64,000 nucleotides of DNA from Ferdinandcohnia sp036965165 (GTDB lineage Bacteria > Bacillota > Bacilli > Bacillales > Bacillaceae_L). Of this stretch, positions 1 to 7,164 are shown in pieces (within the stretch, counting starts at the first letter, position 1; each line of letters opens with the position of its first letter). The stretch lies in NCBI RefSeq assembly GCF_036965165.1, contig NZ_JBALOX010000068.1, forward strand, positions 11,529 to 75,528, read 5' to 3'. The notes beneath the pieces were generated by a model that did no database searches, was not told the DNA's origin, and saw nothing but the letters and a program-made list of their open reading frames with translations. The position numbers were made by a program, and so were the translations under genes.

Positions 1-1
1 G

Positions 2-301
2 GCTTGGTTTATTACCGCATTATTGCGTATTGCTACAGGTATAGGTGTGGTATCAGCGATTACTGCTGCTGGTATTGTAGGGCCTCTTATTGATACATTT
101 GACGTTAGCCCTGTATTAATGGTGCTTGCAACAGCTGCTGGTAGTAACACGATCACACATGTTAACGATGCATCACTCTGGCTATTTAAAGATTATTTCG
201 GTCTAAACATTAAGGATACTTTTAAAACCTGGAGTCTGCTATTGTTCACAACCTCTATTGTCGGTTTAGGTGTAGTCTTGATCCTTGATATATTTATGTA
301 A
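2..301 (+). CDS. GntP-family gluconate/organic-acid:H+ symporter, C-terminal part
   Basis: Only the last 99 codons lie in the window; the frame is open from base 2 and ends at TAA 299-301, so the start is outside. The visible part carries alternating hydrophobic membrane segments and the stretch GSNTITHVNDASLW, typical of the C-terminal half of GntP-type permeases, which bring gluconate or similar sugar acids into the cell with protons. A clear intrinsic terminator follows at once. The substrate cannot be told from this fragment, and a gnt operon partner, if any, would be upstream of the window. Confidence 0.85.
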   Translation, partial: AWFITALLRIATGIGVVSAITAAGIVGPLIDTFDVSPVLMVLATAAGSNTITHVNDASLWLFKDYFGLNIKDTFKTWSLLLFTTSIVGLGVVLILDIFM

Positions 302-310
302 ACCCGTGTA

Positions 311-340
311 AACCCTAACAATTTTGTTAGGGTTTTATTA
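311..340 (+). terminator. Intrinsic terminator after the GntP permease
   Basis: Perfect 9-bp stem AACCCTAAC/GTTAGGGTT around a 6-base loop, followed by a T-rich tail, 10 bases after the permease stop codon. Confidence 0.85.
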
Positions 341-399
341 GTATTTACCAACATATTTTCATGTATAAAATGAAACCTTCCCTCATTTTCATTTAAATA

Positions 400-468
400 A
401 GAAACCCTTATGCAGAAATCAAGCTAGTGTTAGACAATGAAGAATGCATTAATGCCCATATTAACTAA
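400..468 (+). pseudogene. Remnant of a DUF2653 (YxcD-type) gene
   Basis: Read in frame from 400, 22 codons and a TAA stop encode a peptide beginning RNPYAEIKLVLD and ending AHIN. It matches the last 22 residues of the intact DUF2653 protein at 5303-5590 (RDPYAGIKLVLD...AHIN) at 17 of 22 positions, including the stop position. No start codon or upstream coding sequence is left. Bases 367-392 in front of it resemble 4747-4772, which lie upstream of the two-gene module that ends with the intact copy, so this may be an internally deleted copy of the whole module. Confidence 0.8.
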
Positions 469-560
469 GAAAAGTACTATGTGCGCCCGTCTATCGGCGA
501 CAAACACAAGTCGAGTGTTGACAGAAGGCTCTTTATGCCTTCCAAAGCGATCGGCTCGAG
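469..560. repeat. Degenerate intergenic repeat sequence after the DUF2653 remnant
   Basis: Begins with a GAAAAG run right after the remnant stop codon, as does the repeat behind the intact copy at 5591. The part GCGCCCG..ATCGGC resembles the intergenic piece at 61381-61440. Similarity is partial and the boundaries are approximate. Confidence 0.35.
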
Positions 561-806
561 TTAAAGGGCCTGACCCTGCCCAGCAGGTGTTATATCATTA
601 TCATTAATTTGACCGTCAATTAAGTCATTATCAATAATGATTGTTAAATTCGTAATATTCGCATAAAATCCAGCTTGGTTACCTGCCCCGTTATTTGTCT
701 TTCTATGTGACGACCAACCCGATAGTTGGTTTTGACCAACCGAGACTGCGCTATTGGTATTCTGCATTTGTATGTTGATAGCTCCAATTGAAAAAGGTAC
801 CGTCAT
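561..806 (-). CDS. Small GerPA/GerPF-like spore protein, single domain
   Basis: 81 residues from an ATG at 806 that follows AGAGGTG by six bases; a longer reading from a GTG would swallow this ribosome site. Nearly the whole protein is one domain: INIQ, then NSAVSVGQN, GWSSHRKTNNGAG and finally IIIDNDLID. The same order of motifs occurs five more times in this block. GerPA and GerPF, which let germinants pass the spore coat, share a comparable layout of a beta-rich N-terminus, a central G-x-G segment and a C-terminal D-x-D-x-x-D, so I infer a related role. The family assignment is by motif reading only. It lies 43 bases behind the two-domain gene and is probably cotranscribed with it. Confidence 0.75.
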   Translation of the reverse strand: MTVPFSIGAINIQMQNTNSAVSVGQNQLSGWSSHRKTNNGAGNQAGFYANITNLTIIIDNDLIDGQINDNDITPAGQGQAL

Positions 807-849
807 GAAAGACACCTCTATTTCTTTGAAAATTTTCCGATACTGCTTC

Positions 850-1338
850 TCAATTTTTCATTTGAAAATCAAGGAAATCATTATCGATAATAATATTTGT
901 ATTTTTTTTGTGCTCAGTGACACCTGAAGATCTCCCGATTCCCTGATTCGTTTTCCTTAAAGAACACCATCCGTTCGATACATTTTCGCCAATTGAAACT
1001 GCAGAATTTGAATTAAGGGAGTTAATATTTATTTCCTTAACATCAAAATTATTATTTTCCCACATTTCAATATCACTGATAGCATCAGCTCCTAATGACT
1101 GATAGCCCTCTACATTCATACTATTTTCAACCGCAAAGTCTATGAAATCATTATCTATAACATAATTATAGTTTTGACCTACTTTTGACGATGATAAGGT
1201 ACCAAATCCATAATTTATTTTCTGATGTGAGGACCAATTATTACTATTATTTATTCCCACGAATATTCCAGATGACGAATCAATCATATCGACATAAATT
1301 CCATTAATATTTATCTCATTGGTTATGTTTTTGCACAT
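850..1338 (-). CDS. Two-domain GerPA/GerPF-like spore protein
   Basis: 162 residues from the ATG at 1338; a second ATG at 1341 is equally in frame, and both follow the ribosome site AGGGGG. The protein is a tandem duplication of the domain of this block: domain 1 (about residues 9-68) has SSGIFVGIN, NWSSHQKINYGFG and VIDNDFID; domain 2 (about 100-158) has NSAVSIGEN, GWCSLRKTNQGIG and IIDNDFLD. Domain 1 belongs to the GIF subtype and domain 2 to the AVS subtype seen in the single-domain neighbours, so the two subtypes may form a pair. A sigma-K-like promoter lies about 80 bases upstream. Function inferred as spore coat or germination. Confidence 0.75.
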   Translation of the reverse strand: MCKNITNEININGIYVDMIDSSSGIFVGINNSNNWSSHQKINYGFGTLSSSKVGQNYNYVIDNDFIDFAVENSMNVEGYQSLGADAISDIEMWENNNFDVKEININSLNSNSAVSIGENVSNGWCSLRKTNQGIGRSSGVTEHKKNTNIIIDNDFLDFQMKN

Positions 1339-1413
1339 CATCGGTCCCCCTGCCAAATATCCTTATTTACAAATAGTACAGTGGACATTTCAATTAGAAA
1401 ATCCCTCATAAAG

Positions 1414-1441
1414 TAAGGTATGTTTTTAAAACCGTCTTTGT
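1414..1441 (-). promoter_or_regulatory. Candidate sigma-K promoter for the two-domain spore gene
   Basis: On the minus strand CATACCTTA fits the late-sporulation sigma-K -10 pattern CATAnnnTA exactly, with an AC 17 bases upstream as the -35. This is a short pattern match; the other genes of the block show no equally exact site. Confidence 0.4.
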
Positions 1442-1476
1442 TCTTGTAATAAAGAAATTGACAATTTCAGACAAGC

Positions 1477-1529
1477 AAAAAACATAAGACCCTAGAGCAT
1501 TTAAAAATAAATTCCGATGCTCTGGGGTC
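1477..1529 (-). terminator. Intrinsic terminator of the acidic spore-protein operon
   Basis: On the minus strand a 13-bp stem (GACCCCAGAGCAT pairing with ATGCTCTAGGGTC, one G-T pair) is followed by TTATGTTTTTT. It lies about 50 bases behind the stop codon at 1576. Confidence 0.75.
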
Positions 1530-1575
1530 CTATAAAACAATGAGGTAATTTTTGTATATATCTCATCTTCAAGAT

Positions 1576-2229
1576 CTATTCGTTTTCAAGATTATTGGGC
1601 GAAAAATTCGGAGGCAGATTCTGAATTAATTGGCTAATTTTTTCAGTTGTGCCTCCAGGATGATATTGATTAGGAATTCCAGGAAAGGTACCACCCTGTA
1701 CACCGTTTGGCATGATTTCATTCATAATTCTAGAAACTAAGTTAGTTAAAATACTTAATTGTTTCCTAATTTCTATCTCGTCCAGTTCTTCGTAATCCTC
1801 ATCTTCTCCGTCATCTTCTTCCTCATCTTCATCTTCGTCTTCTTCATCGTTTAATATTTCTAAGTCAAAGTCATCATCATCCAATTCGATTGGATGATCT
1901 TCATCCATATTAGTATCGTCAGAAACTTCCGTATCCTCTAAGTAATCAATAACCTTAGTTATAACCATATCCTTTACGTCTTTAATCCATGTTAATTCTT
2001 CGGTATCCGAATCACGGAACATATCCAATAACGATTCATCGTTTAATAAAGTCTTAATCCCATCAATCGTATTATTGCTACCGCTAACAGACCCAAATCC
2101 CTGATTATGTTTTTTGAAACTTGTAAACCCTGTAGGACGGTTGTTGCCAATGTTTACACAAGAGGCACCTTCAACTGTATGAATCGTAAATGTCTTGATA
2201 AAAAAAGTAGGAGCTACTTCATTTTGCAT
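1576..2229 (-). CDS. GerPA/GerPF-like domain protein with long acidic tail
   Basis: 217 residues; the ATG at 2229 follows TAGGAGG. Residues about 10-70 form the shared domain (SCVNIGNN, GFTSFKKHNQGFG), although its C-terminal DNDxxD motif is eroded to NDESLLD. Residues about 105-155 are an almost unbroken run of Asp and Glu, and the last 60 residues contain Pro/Gly-rich sequence with FPGIPNQYHPGG. Such an acidic, unstructured extension suits a coat or matrix protein that binds cations or basic partners, but that is inference. The gene starts 11 bases behind the 72-residue gene and ends in a clear terminator, so the two form an operon. Confidence 0.75.
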   Translation of the reverse strand: MQNEVAPTFFIKTFTIHTVEGASCVNIGNNRPTGFTSFKKHNQGFGSVSGSNNTIDGIKTLLNDESLLDMFRDSDTEELTWIKDVKDMVITKVIDYLEDTEVSDDTNMDEDHPIELDDDDFDLEILNDEEDEDEDEEEDDGEDEDYEELDEIEIRKQLSILTNLVSRIMNEIMPNGVQGGTFPGIPNQYHPGGTTEKISQLIQNLPPNFSPNNLENE

Positions 2230-2240
2230 AAAGAAACCTC

Positions 2241-2459
2241 CTATTCATTCTCAACTTTGTGTATTGATTTTTCTTCAAAATCCTTTTTTTGTACTATATG
2301 ATAATTTTTAGTTGATTGATTGTGATTCCCAAGCATTAATCCAAAACCTTCGTTCATTTTCTTATACGATTTCCAGTCAATTTGGAGATTTTCACCGGAA
2401 AATATCCCTGAAGAGTCGCTTACTTTTTCCACATTTAACTGTTTAAGCACGATTTTCAA
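2241..2459 (-). CDS. Small GerPA/GerPF-like spore protein, GIF subtype
   Basis: 72 residues from a TTG at 2459, chosen because GGAGAGG lies five bases upstream; an in-frame ATG at 2489 has no ribosome site. It contains SSGIFSGEN, DWKSYKKMNEGFG and GNHNQ, matching the shared domain, but the C-terminal aspartate motif is replaced by QKKDFEE. It is the first gene of a two-gene operon with the acidic-tail protein. Role inferred from its neighbours and domain, not demonstrated. Confidence 0.7.
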   Translation of the reverse strand: MKIVLKQLNVEKVSDSSGIFSGENLQIDWKSYKKMNEGFGLMLGNHNQSTKNYHIVQKKDFEEKSIHKVENE

Positions 2460-2649
2460 GATAACCTCTCCAATCTGTAAAAGGAACATAAATTTTAGTT
2501 ATAGTTAAAGATATTCATAAAAAAGAGTCTATATTCCTACCGGATTATTCTTTAGGACTGAATATATGAAGTTTACAGTTCGTGACATGCACCCCAAAAC
2601 ATTTAATGAATAATCTAGCATAGATATATTTTCTTTCTACGGGGAGTCG

Positions 2650-3180
2650 ATGGATGTGCATCATATTTTGGAGGAATTTTTAAAAAGCAATATTGGAAAC
2701 CAAGGGGCTACAAATCCATTTAATGGTGATGCCTTTGCCGATTTTATCGCAGAACAAATAAGAAACGCCCTCCCCCAAAGTCCAAATTGGGCTGGATCTC
2801 AAGTAAACAATTCTGGTCAAAATCAACAGGGCGGGGGGCCGGCATTCAATGCCGCGAACCAGACGAACAAAATGAATATTAAATACAATGTTTTTGAAAT
2901 GCACGACTATCTAATTGCAAGGATTGATTTTTCAAATACCGATCCAAGTAAAAAGAAAAAAATATTGTTAAATAGCTATGAACTTTTGTTAACAGAGGAG
3001 GAAAGAGTAAGCCCCTTACTCAAAATCCCATTGCCAAAGCCAGTGTCGTCTAAGAAAGTAAGATTTTCCATGCAAAATGACATACTTGAGATTCAAATGT
3101 TGAAGAAAGGTCCTGAAGATTATAGTGAATATGAAGTTTATGAAACTGTAAATACAAACGACCCAGAAAAAAATTTTTAA
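2650..3180 (+). CDS. Hsp20/alpha-crystallin-like protein, spore-type
   Basis: 176 residues; the ATG at 2650 follows GGGGAG closely. Residues 1-74 are low in complexity (Asn, Gln and Gly rich, with an amphipathic start HHILEEFLKS). Residues about 75-165 read as an alpha-crystallin-type beta sandwich: KYNVFEMHDYLIARID, then SPLLKIPLPKPV, then KVRFSMQNDILEIQMLK. Sporulating bacilli use such proteins (CotM, CotP and similar) as coat components. It is the only plus-strand gene inside the GerP-like block, transcribed away from the 2241-2459 operon across a 190-base gap. Coat assignment is inferred from context. Confidence 0.7.
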   Translation: MDVHHILEEFLKSNIGNQGATNPFNGDAFADFIAEQIRNALPQSPNWAGSQVNNSGQNQQGGGPAFNAANQTNKMNIKYNVFEMHDYLIARIDFSNTDPSKKKKILLNSYELLLTEEERVSPLLKIPLPKPVSSKKVRFSMQNDILEIQMLKKGPEDYSEYEVYETVNTNDPEKNF

Positions 3181-3310
3181 GATACCTTTTTATCACATAG
3201 GGTCTCGGCAAAGTTCATGTCGTATCTGAGATTGTAACATTTGCCACACAACCTATTAAATGTGGCGTGCACCCTCAGCTAGTTTCAATGAGAAAGGGCC
3301 AACAAAAAAT

Positions 3311-3347
3311 GTAGTGAGTGAAAATTTTTTATGTTTTCTCTCGCTAC
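3311..3347. terminator. Hairpin between convergent genes
   Basis: 14-base arms (GTAGTGAGTGAAAA with TTTTCTCTCGCTAC, two imperfect pairs) lie between the ends of the Hsp20-like gene and the GerPC-like gene. A T tail is poor, so termination is likely but not certain. Confidence 0.45.
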
Positions 3348-3368
3348 TTAGACAGCTTTAGTATTTAC

Positions 3369-3944
3369 CTATTCCTTTAATTTAATATTAGTGCTTGAAT
3401 GAATAATGATTTCATCAGCTAAGTTTTTTATTTCATTTTTACTGCCACTTTTTACACTTTCTTTTTTTTGTTCAGAATGGGCTTGGCTGCCTCTTTCCTC
3501 ATCTTTCTTTGTTTTTTCATGTGCCTCTTCTATTTTCTTAGACTTCCTTCTTTCAGGAAAAATTTCATCTAGTTTTTGCTCCAATTTTTCCTCAAGTTCT
3601 GAGTATTCTTTACTATCATTAGGGCTAGTTGCTTGTTTGCTCTGTTCCTCCCCTTTCCCCTTCGAATTCTTTTCTTTTATCTTTATACCAGAGGGCTTTA
3701 CATTCTTATTTTTACCATCCACATTGACTCCCAAATTGTTCCCTAAGTTGAGGGCACCACTTACTTCTTTTACATCTATTTTATCAAATATAAATTCTAA
3801 ACTGTCTAAAACTGGCCCTTGGAAATCTAATTTTTCAATATTTATAAAATAAACCATGCCATCCTTAGTTATTTTTTCTAGCATAGTTTGAATGTTTTGT
3901 AACTGATTGTATAGTTTATCCAATTTTTCCTTATCGTCCTGCAT
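3369..3944 (-). CDS. GerPC-like spore germination protein
   Basis: 191 residues; ATG at 3944 behind a purine-rich AGGGAGGGCAGG. Residues 1-28 form a coiled-coil start (LDKLYNQLQNIQTMLEKI). Residues about 34-72 read INIEKLDF...SLEFIFDKIDVKE followed by SGALNLG, the pattern that marks GerPC (IEKIEYKFDQL...GTLNIGL) in the B. subtilis GerP operon. The remainder is Lys/Glu-rich and probably unstructured, and longer than in GerPC itself. Its presence among six GerPA/PF-like domains strengthens the reading of this block as a GerP-type system. Family call is by motif, without a profile search. Confidence 0.65.
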   Translation of the reverse strand: MQDDKEKLDKLYNQLQNIQTMLEKITKDGMVYFINIEKLDFQGPVLDSLEFIFDKIDVKEVSGALNLGNNLGVNVDGKNKNVKPSGIKIKEKNSKGKGEEQSKQATSPNDSKEYSELEEKLEQKLDEIFPERRKSKKIEEAHEKTKKDEERGSQAHSEQKKESVKSGSKNEIKNLADEIIIHSSTNIKLKE

Positions 3945-4018
3945 ATTTTACCTGCCCTCCCTCCCATTTAATACTAGCTGACGTCCTATTAAATATAGAT
4001 ATGTCCTTACTTACACTT

Positions 4019-4540
4019 TTATTTACTTAAATTTGCCGCTAAAGGGCTCCACATTGTATCCCTATCGTCAATTGGAGTATCAATTTGATCGTTATCAAAA
4101 ACGACATTTGTATTCTTGATGACTTTATTATTATGGCCTCCTAAGGTTCCAAATCCCGAATTTTCTTTTCTATGCGAACTCCAACCAAATTGAATGTTTT
4201 TGCCGTTAAAAATACCTGAAGCATTCGAAATACTCCCTGCCTGCAGTTTTTCGAAGTTAATCATACCCTTCGTGATTTTTGGCTCTTTGCCTTTCTTTTT
4301 TTTCTTTGTTTCATCTTTTTTCTTTGTTTCCCCTGAAGGGGCAGGTTTCTTTTGTCCATCATTTTGCGATGAATTCTTAGGGTTAACCTGGTCTTGATAA
4401 TTAAAAGGAGTCTCATTCACGTGATTAACAACAGATGGGATATTGGAATTCGGATTAAAATAGGGAGTGAATTGGGGTTTATAATATGGATAATTTCTAT
4501 TTGGAAAGAGCCCATAACTATTTTTCAAATAGTAATTCAT
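4019..4540 (-). CDS. GerPA/GerPF-like domain protein with Asn/Tyr-rich N-terminus
   Basis: 173 residues. Residues 1-60 are rich in Asn, Tyr and Pro (for example NPNSNIPSVVNHVNETPF), residues 62-88 are highly basic (runs of KKK), and the shared domain occupies about 93-155: NASGIFNGKN, GWSSHRKENSGFG, GGHNNK and VVFDNDQID. The ATG at 4540 has no visible ribosome site, but two unknown bases sit only 10 positions upstream, so the true leader may be missing or the start may lie across that join. A Tyr/Asn-rich N-terminus is common in coat proteins. It heads the minus-strand set with the GerPC-like gene, 74 bases apart. Confidence 0.7.
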   Translation of the reverse strand: MNYYLKNSYGLFPNRNYPYYKPQFTPYFNPNSNIPSVVNHVNETPFNYQDQVNPKNSSQNDGQKKPAPSGETKKKDETKKKKKGKEPKITKGMINFEKLQAGSISNASGIFNGKNIQFGWSSHRKENSGFGTLGGHNNKVIKNTNVVFDNDQIDTPIDDRDTMWSPLAANLSK

Positions 4541-4549
4541 ATATTTTAG

Positions 4550-4551
4550 NN
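4550..4551. other. Assembly gap (two N)
   Basis: Two unknown bases just upstream of the 4019-4540 gene. The true gap size is unknown, and promoter or N-terminal sequence could be missing here. Confidence 0.95.
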
Positions 4552-4865
4552 ATCCATACTATGTCAATAGCCCATATTTAGTGAAAATTGAAATGGAGCG
4601 ACTTCTTCTAAAATACTGTAAAATTTCAATCAGTGGGGGTTCATACTTTCACCAATACCTACTGATTTTGTATAGAAGGATAATAAATTGAGCACAGCTT
4701 ATTGTATCTTGGCCATCTGGATCAATTACGATATATCCTAAAAAAAATGAAACCAAACCTCATTTACATCGTATTTAAAGAACAAGGTAAGATAAGAGAT
4801 TATTTAACGTTATTAGGATATAATGAAATCATAAATTACACTAACTAATGGAGGTACACATTTAT
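4552..4865. other. Intergenic region before the Gly-rich membrane protein gene
   Basis: About 310 AT-rich bases without a convincing gene. Bases 4747-4772 resemble 367-392 in front of the DUF2653 remnant (22 of 26 identical). The region should hold the promoters of the divergent genes on either side, but I cannot assign them with confidence. Confidence 0.6.
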
Positions 4866-5315
4866 ATGAAAAAGATTTTATCAGCTTTAGTAGCACTTAC
4901 TTTGATTCTTTCGCCACTTGGTAACTTTGTTTTCCAAGATCAAACAACAACAGTAGAAGCGAGAGGCTATAAATCAGGTAAACGAGGTTTTAATAATAAT
5001 ATTGGAAATACGAATAAATCTAACTTTCAAAAGCAACAAAAGAAAAAAGAAGAAAATAATGTTACAAACAAATCTACTACGCCTACAAGTCCTAAAGGCG
5101 GGTTCATGTCAGGCGGTTTAATGAAAGGTCTAATGCTAGGTGGACTTGCAGGATTCCTCTTCGGCGGTCTTTTAGGTGGAATGGGTATGCTTGGTTCGTT
5201 CTTAGGGTTAATGATTAACGTACTTGCTATTTATGTTCTAATTTCCATCATTCGCAAAATCTACGTAATGATAAAAGATCGAAAGAAAAATGAGGCGGAT
5301 CCATGGCGACGCTAA
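4866..5315 (+). CDS. Secreted or membrane Gly-rich protein (Tim44-like label is common for such proteins)
   Basis: 149 residues from the ATG at 4866, which follows GGAGGT at 4850-4855; an earlier ATG at 4848 overlaps that ribosome site. An N-terminal signal sequence (MKKILSALVALTLILSPLG) ends near VEAR; then comes a basic Asn/Lys/Thr-rich linker, a glycine-rich membrane stretch (about residues 80-110, GGLMKGLMLGGLAGFLFGG) and a second hydrophobic segment before a basic tail. Proteins of this look in bacilli are often labelled preprotein translocase Tim44-like, but no function is established here. It overlaps the following DUF2653 gene by 13 bases, so the two are translated together. Confidence 0.75.
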   Translation: MKKILSALVALTLILSPLGNFVFQDQTTTVEARGYKSGKRGFNNNIGNTNKSNFQKQQKKKEENNVTNKSTTPTSPKGGFMSGGLMKGLMLGGLAGFLFGGLLGGMGMLGSFLGLMINVLAIYVLISIIRKIYVMIKDRKKNEADPWRR

Positions 5316-5590
5316 TTCTTTCCGAACAAGAAATCATTAATGCGGTCTGTGTCTATATCGGTTTGAAAAAGCAAGTAAAGCCAGAAGAAGTTGAAGTAGA
5401 ACTTATGTATGACGATGATTACGGGTTCTCAGCAGAAGTATATGTGAACGATCGAAAACAGGTCCTCATCATGGCGAATTTAATTGAAGCGCTTCGTTTA
5501 TGGTTAGGCGAATTTCTTAACAGAGACCCGTATGCAGGGATCAAGCTTGTGTTAGATGACGAAGAAGGCATTATTGCCCATATTAATTAG
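5303..5590 (+). CDS. yxcD: DUF2653 family protein (YxcD type)
   Basis: 95 residues, acidic, no membrane segment. It recalls B. subtilis YxcD, a member of the uncharacterised DUF2653 family: SEQEIINAVCVYIG at the start, VEVELMYDDDYGFSAEV in the middle and the C-terminal RDPYAGIKLVLDDEEG. The ATG lies inside the end of the preceding gene behind GAGGCGG. No function is known. A 22-codon remnant of a second copy is at 400-468, on the far side of the GerP-like block. Confidence 0.75.
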   Translation: MATLILSEQEIINAVCVYIGLKKQVKPEEVEVELMYDDDYGFSAEVYVNDRKQVLIMANLIEALRLWLGEFLNRDPYAGIKLVLDDEEGIIAHIN

Positions 5591-5815
5591 AAAAGCGCAA
5601 GGACCTCGAAAAGAGTAACATCGACTAACTACTGCTACGTCCTGTGGCAAGCGTCGATGTCAACACATCCTCGAAAATGCAATGCATTTTCTTCGTGCGA
5701 TGATTATGCTGTCGAAGCCTTCCTTGTACTTTGCAAATCTGACAAGCATAAGAAAAGCCGGCGAGAAGGATGCCCTTTATCCTTCTTGACGGATTGGCTA
5801 GACCAGAGAGGGCCA
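5591..5815. repeat. Nested-hairpin intergenic repeat, copy A
   Basis: Starts GAAAAGCGCAAG right after the DUF2653 stop. Its core (5618-5660) is a nested hairpin: ACATCGAC and GTCGATGT outside, TGCTAC and GTGGCA inside. The same core occurs reversed at 51882-51924 between purH and purD. The downstream part differs more between copies, so the right boundary is approximate. Confidence 0.7.
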
Positions 5816-5826
5816 GATAATGAGTA

Positions 5827-5856
5827 AAAGCTCATCCGTTCGGATGAGCTTTTTTT
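5827..5856. terminator. Bidirectional intrinsic terminator
   Basis: Ten-base perfect stem AGCTCATCCG/CGGATGAGCT with a two-base spacer, a T run on the plus side and an AAAA run (T on the minus side). It serves the DUF2653 operon and the diguanylate cyclase, whose stop codon is at 5855. Confidence 0.85.
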
Positions 5857-7045
5857 AATTCGCCAGGACGATGCGATTTTTTCCACTTTCTTTCGCAACA
5901 TATAGTGCTTGGTCTGCCGCCTTCTTCAAGGAATCTACAGTCGTTCCATTATACGGATAGACACCAACACCTGTACTGATCGAAACCGTGATTTTTTCAT
6001 CATCAATGATGAGTGGATGTTCATTATAATACTCTTTTAACGTAGCATAATTGTCCTTCACACACGTATCGATGTAGGTTTTAATGAGAATCATGAACTC
6101 ATCACCCGCATACCGATAGCCTTCAGTCTTATCATTACATACCGTTTTTATCCCGTCCGCAAGTATCTTTAAATATAAATCACCAGCATCATGTCCAAAG
6201 CGGTCATTGACTTGCTTTAAATCATCAGAGTCAATCATCATAACAGTAATCTCTTTAGTATCCTCTTGAATTAATTTCGCTAAATCCTCATGGAATGCAC
6301 GGTGATTTTTTAATCCGGTTAATTCGTCGGTACGGGACATCGTGTAAATTTTCGCATATAATCGAGCTGTTTCAATCGAGTTGATAACCTGTGCTCCAAT
6401 CATTTGCAAAAGTTCCTCATGCTCCTTCCGATAAGCAAAGTCCTTAAAACATTGAGTCGAGATCACACCCTTTACCTGGTCATCAATCACAACCGGTACG
6501 AAAAGACAGGACCTCGTATCTTCGTCCCCTTCTCCCATTTTTGTATCAAATTCGATGTTTTGGTTTTGACTCTTAAGATGAACGATTTCACGTGTTTTAA
6601 TAACCTTTGTTGTGTAATTCTCACCGAAATCGATCATACTTGGGGGAACCGGCTGGTCATTATCCATTATAAAAACTAATTGGATCTGTGGGTCACCTGG
6701 GTTATGCAAAGCAATATAAAATGCATCCGTTGGCATAACACGTGAAACCATCTCATATGACTTTTGAAGAAGAACGCTTTCATTTAAAGTTTTGCTGCAG
6801 ATTTGGGCAAATTCATGTAGGATTCGGTAATGTTTGTTCATCCAATGCATGTTTTCCATTTGTTCGTTCATTTGTTGGAGCTGCGTTAAAAGGATGTTGG
6901 TAATCTCTTGTTCTTCTTGTTCCTGACATGTTTCATCAAAAAAGCTATGAATCTCGTCAGAAATCAAATTCTTTTCGGAACCAACTTTTTCGATTAGTTC
7001 ACTTAGTTTTTTTAGTAGTTTCAGATTCTGGATGGTTTTCTCCAT
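5855..7045 (-). CDS. Diguanylate cyclase with GAF sensor domain
   Basis: 396 residues, cytoplasmic. After a coiled-coil N-terminus (to about residue 75) comes a GAF-type sensor region (about 80-235, with SRVMPTDAFYIALHN and RSCLFVPVVIDDQVKGVIS), then a GGDEF domain starting at DELTGLKNHRAF. The signature is AGDEF (YRYAGDEFMIL), an allowed variant of active cyclases, so it should make c-di-GMP from GTP. The RxxD product-inhibition site is not present at the expected place upstream (NDKT instead). The ATG at 7045 follows GGAAGTGA. The gene sits behind a class I c-di-GMP riboswitch, so its product probably controls its own transcription. Confidence 0.92.
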   Translation of the reverse strand: MEKTIQNLKLLKKLSELIEKVGSEKNLISDEIHSFFDETCQEQEEQEITNILLTQLQQMNEQMENMHWMNKHYRILHEFAQICSKTLNESVLLQKSYEMVSRVMPTDAFYIALHNPGDPQIQLVFIMDNDQPVPPSMIDFGENYTTKVIKTREIVHLKSQNQNIEFDTKMGEGDEDTRSCLFVPVVIDDQVKGVISTQCFKDFAYRKEHEELLQMIGAQVINSIETARLYAKIYTMSRTDELTGLKNHRAFHEDLAKLIQEDTKEITVMMIDSDDLKQVNDRFGHDAGDLYLKILADGIKTVCNDKTEGYRYAGDEFMILIKTYIDTCVKDNYATLKEYYNEHPLIIDDEKITVSISTGVGVYPYNGTTVDSLKKAADQALYVAKESGKNRIVLAN

Positions 7046-7116
7046 GTATAATCACTTCCACATTTTTTCTATCCAAGAGTCTAGTAAAATAGTAGCAACA
7101 GTGTGATAATTTGGTA

Positions 7117-7149
7117 TAAAAAAAGACTAATCAAATACCGATTAATCTT
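7117..7149 (-). terminator. Riboswitch terminator before the diguanylate cyclase
   Basis: On the minus strand AAGATTAATC, a seven-base loop, GATTAGTCTT and a run of T. It lies directly behind the c-di-GMP aptamer and 72 bases before the start codon, so it is the likely expression platform. Confidence 0.85.
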
Positions 7150-7164
7150 CGTTCTTACGATACG

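Noticed and set aside
2600..2650. Sigma-K-like CATAGATAT upstream of the Hsp20-like gene
   Set aside because: The last two -10 bases are AT instead of TA, and no other support is present.
3406..3852. Open frame of 148 codons on the plus strand
   Set aside because: Antisense to the GerPC-like gene; its Phe/Ser-rich, Lys-poor sequence mirrors the Lys/Glu-rich real protein, and it has no ribosome site.
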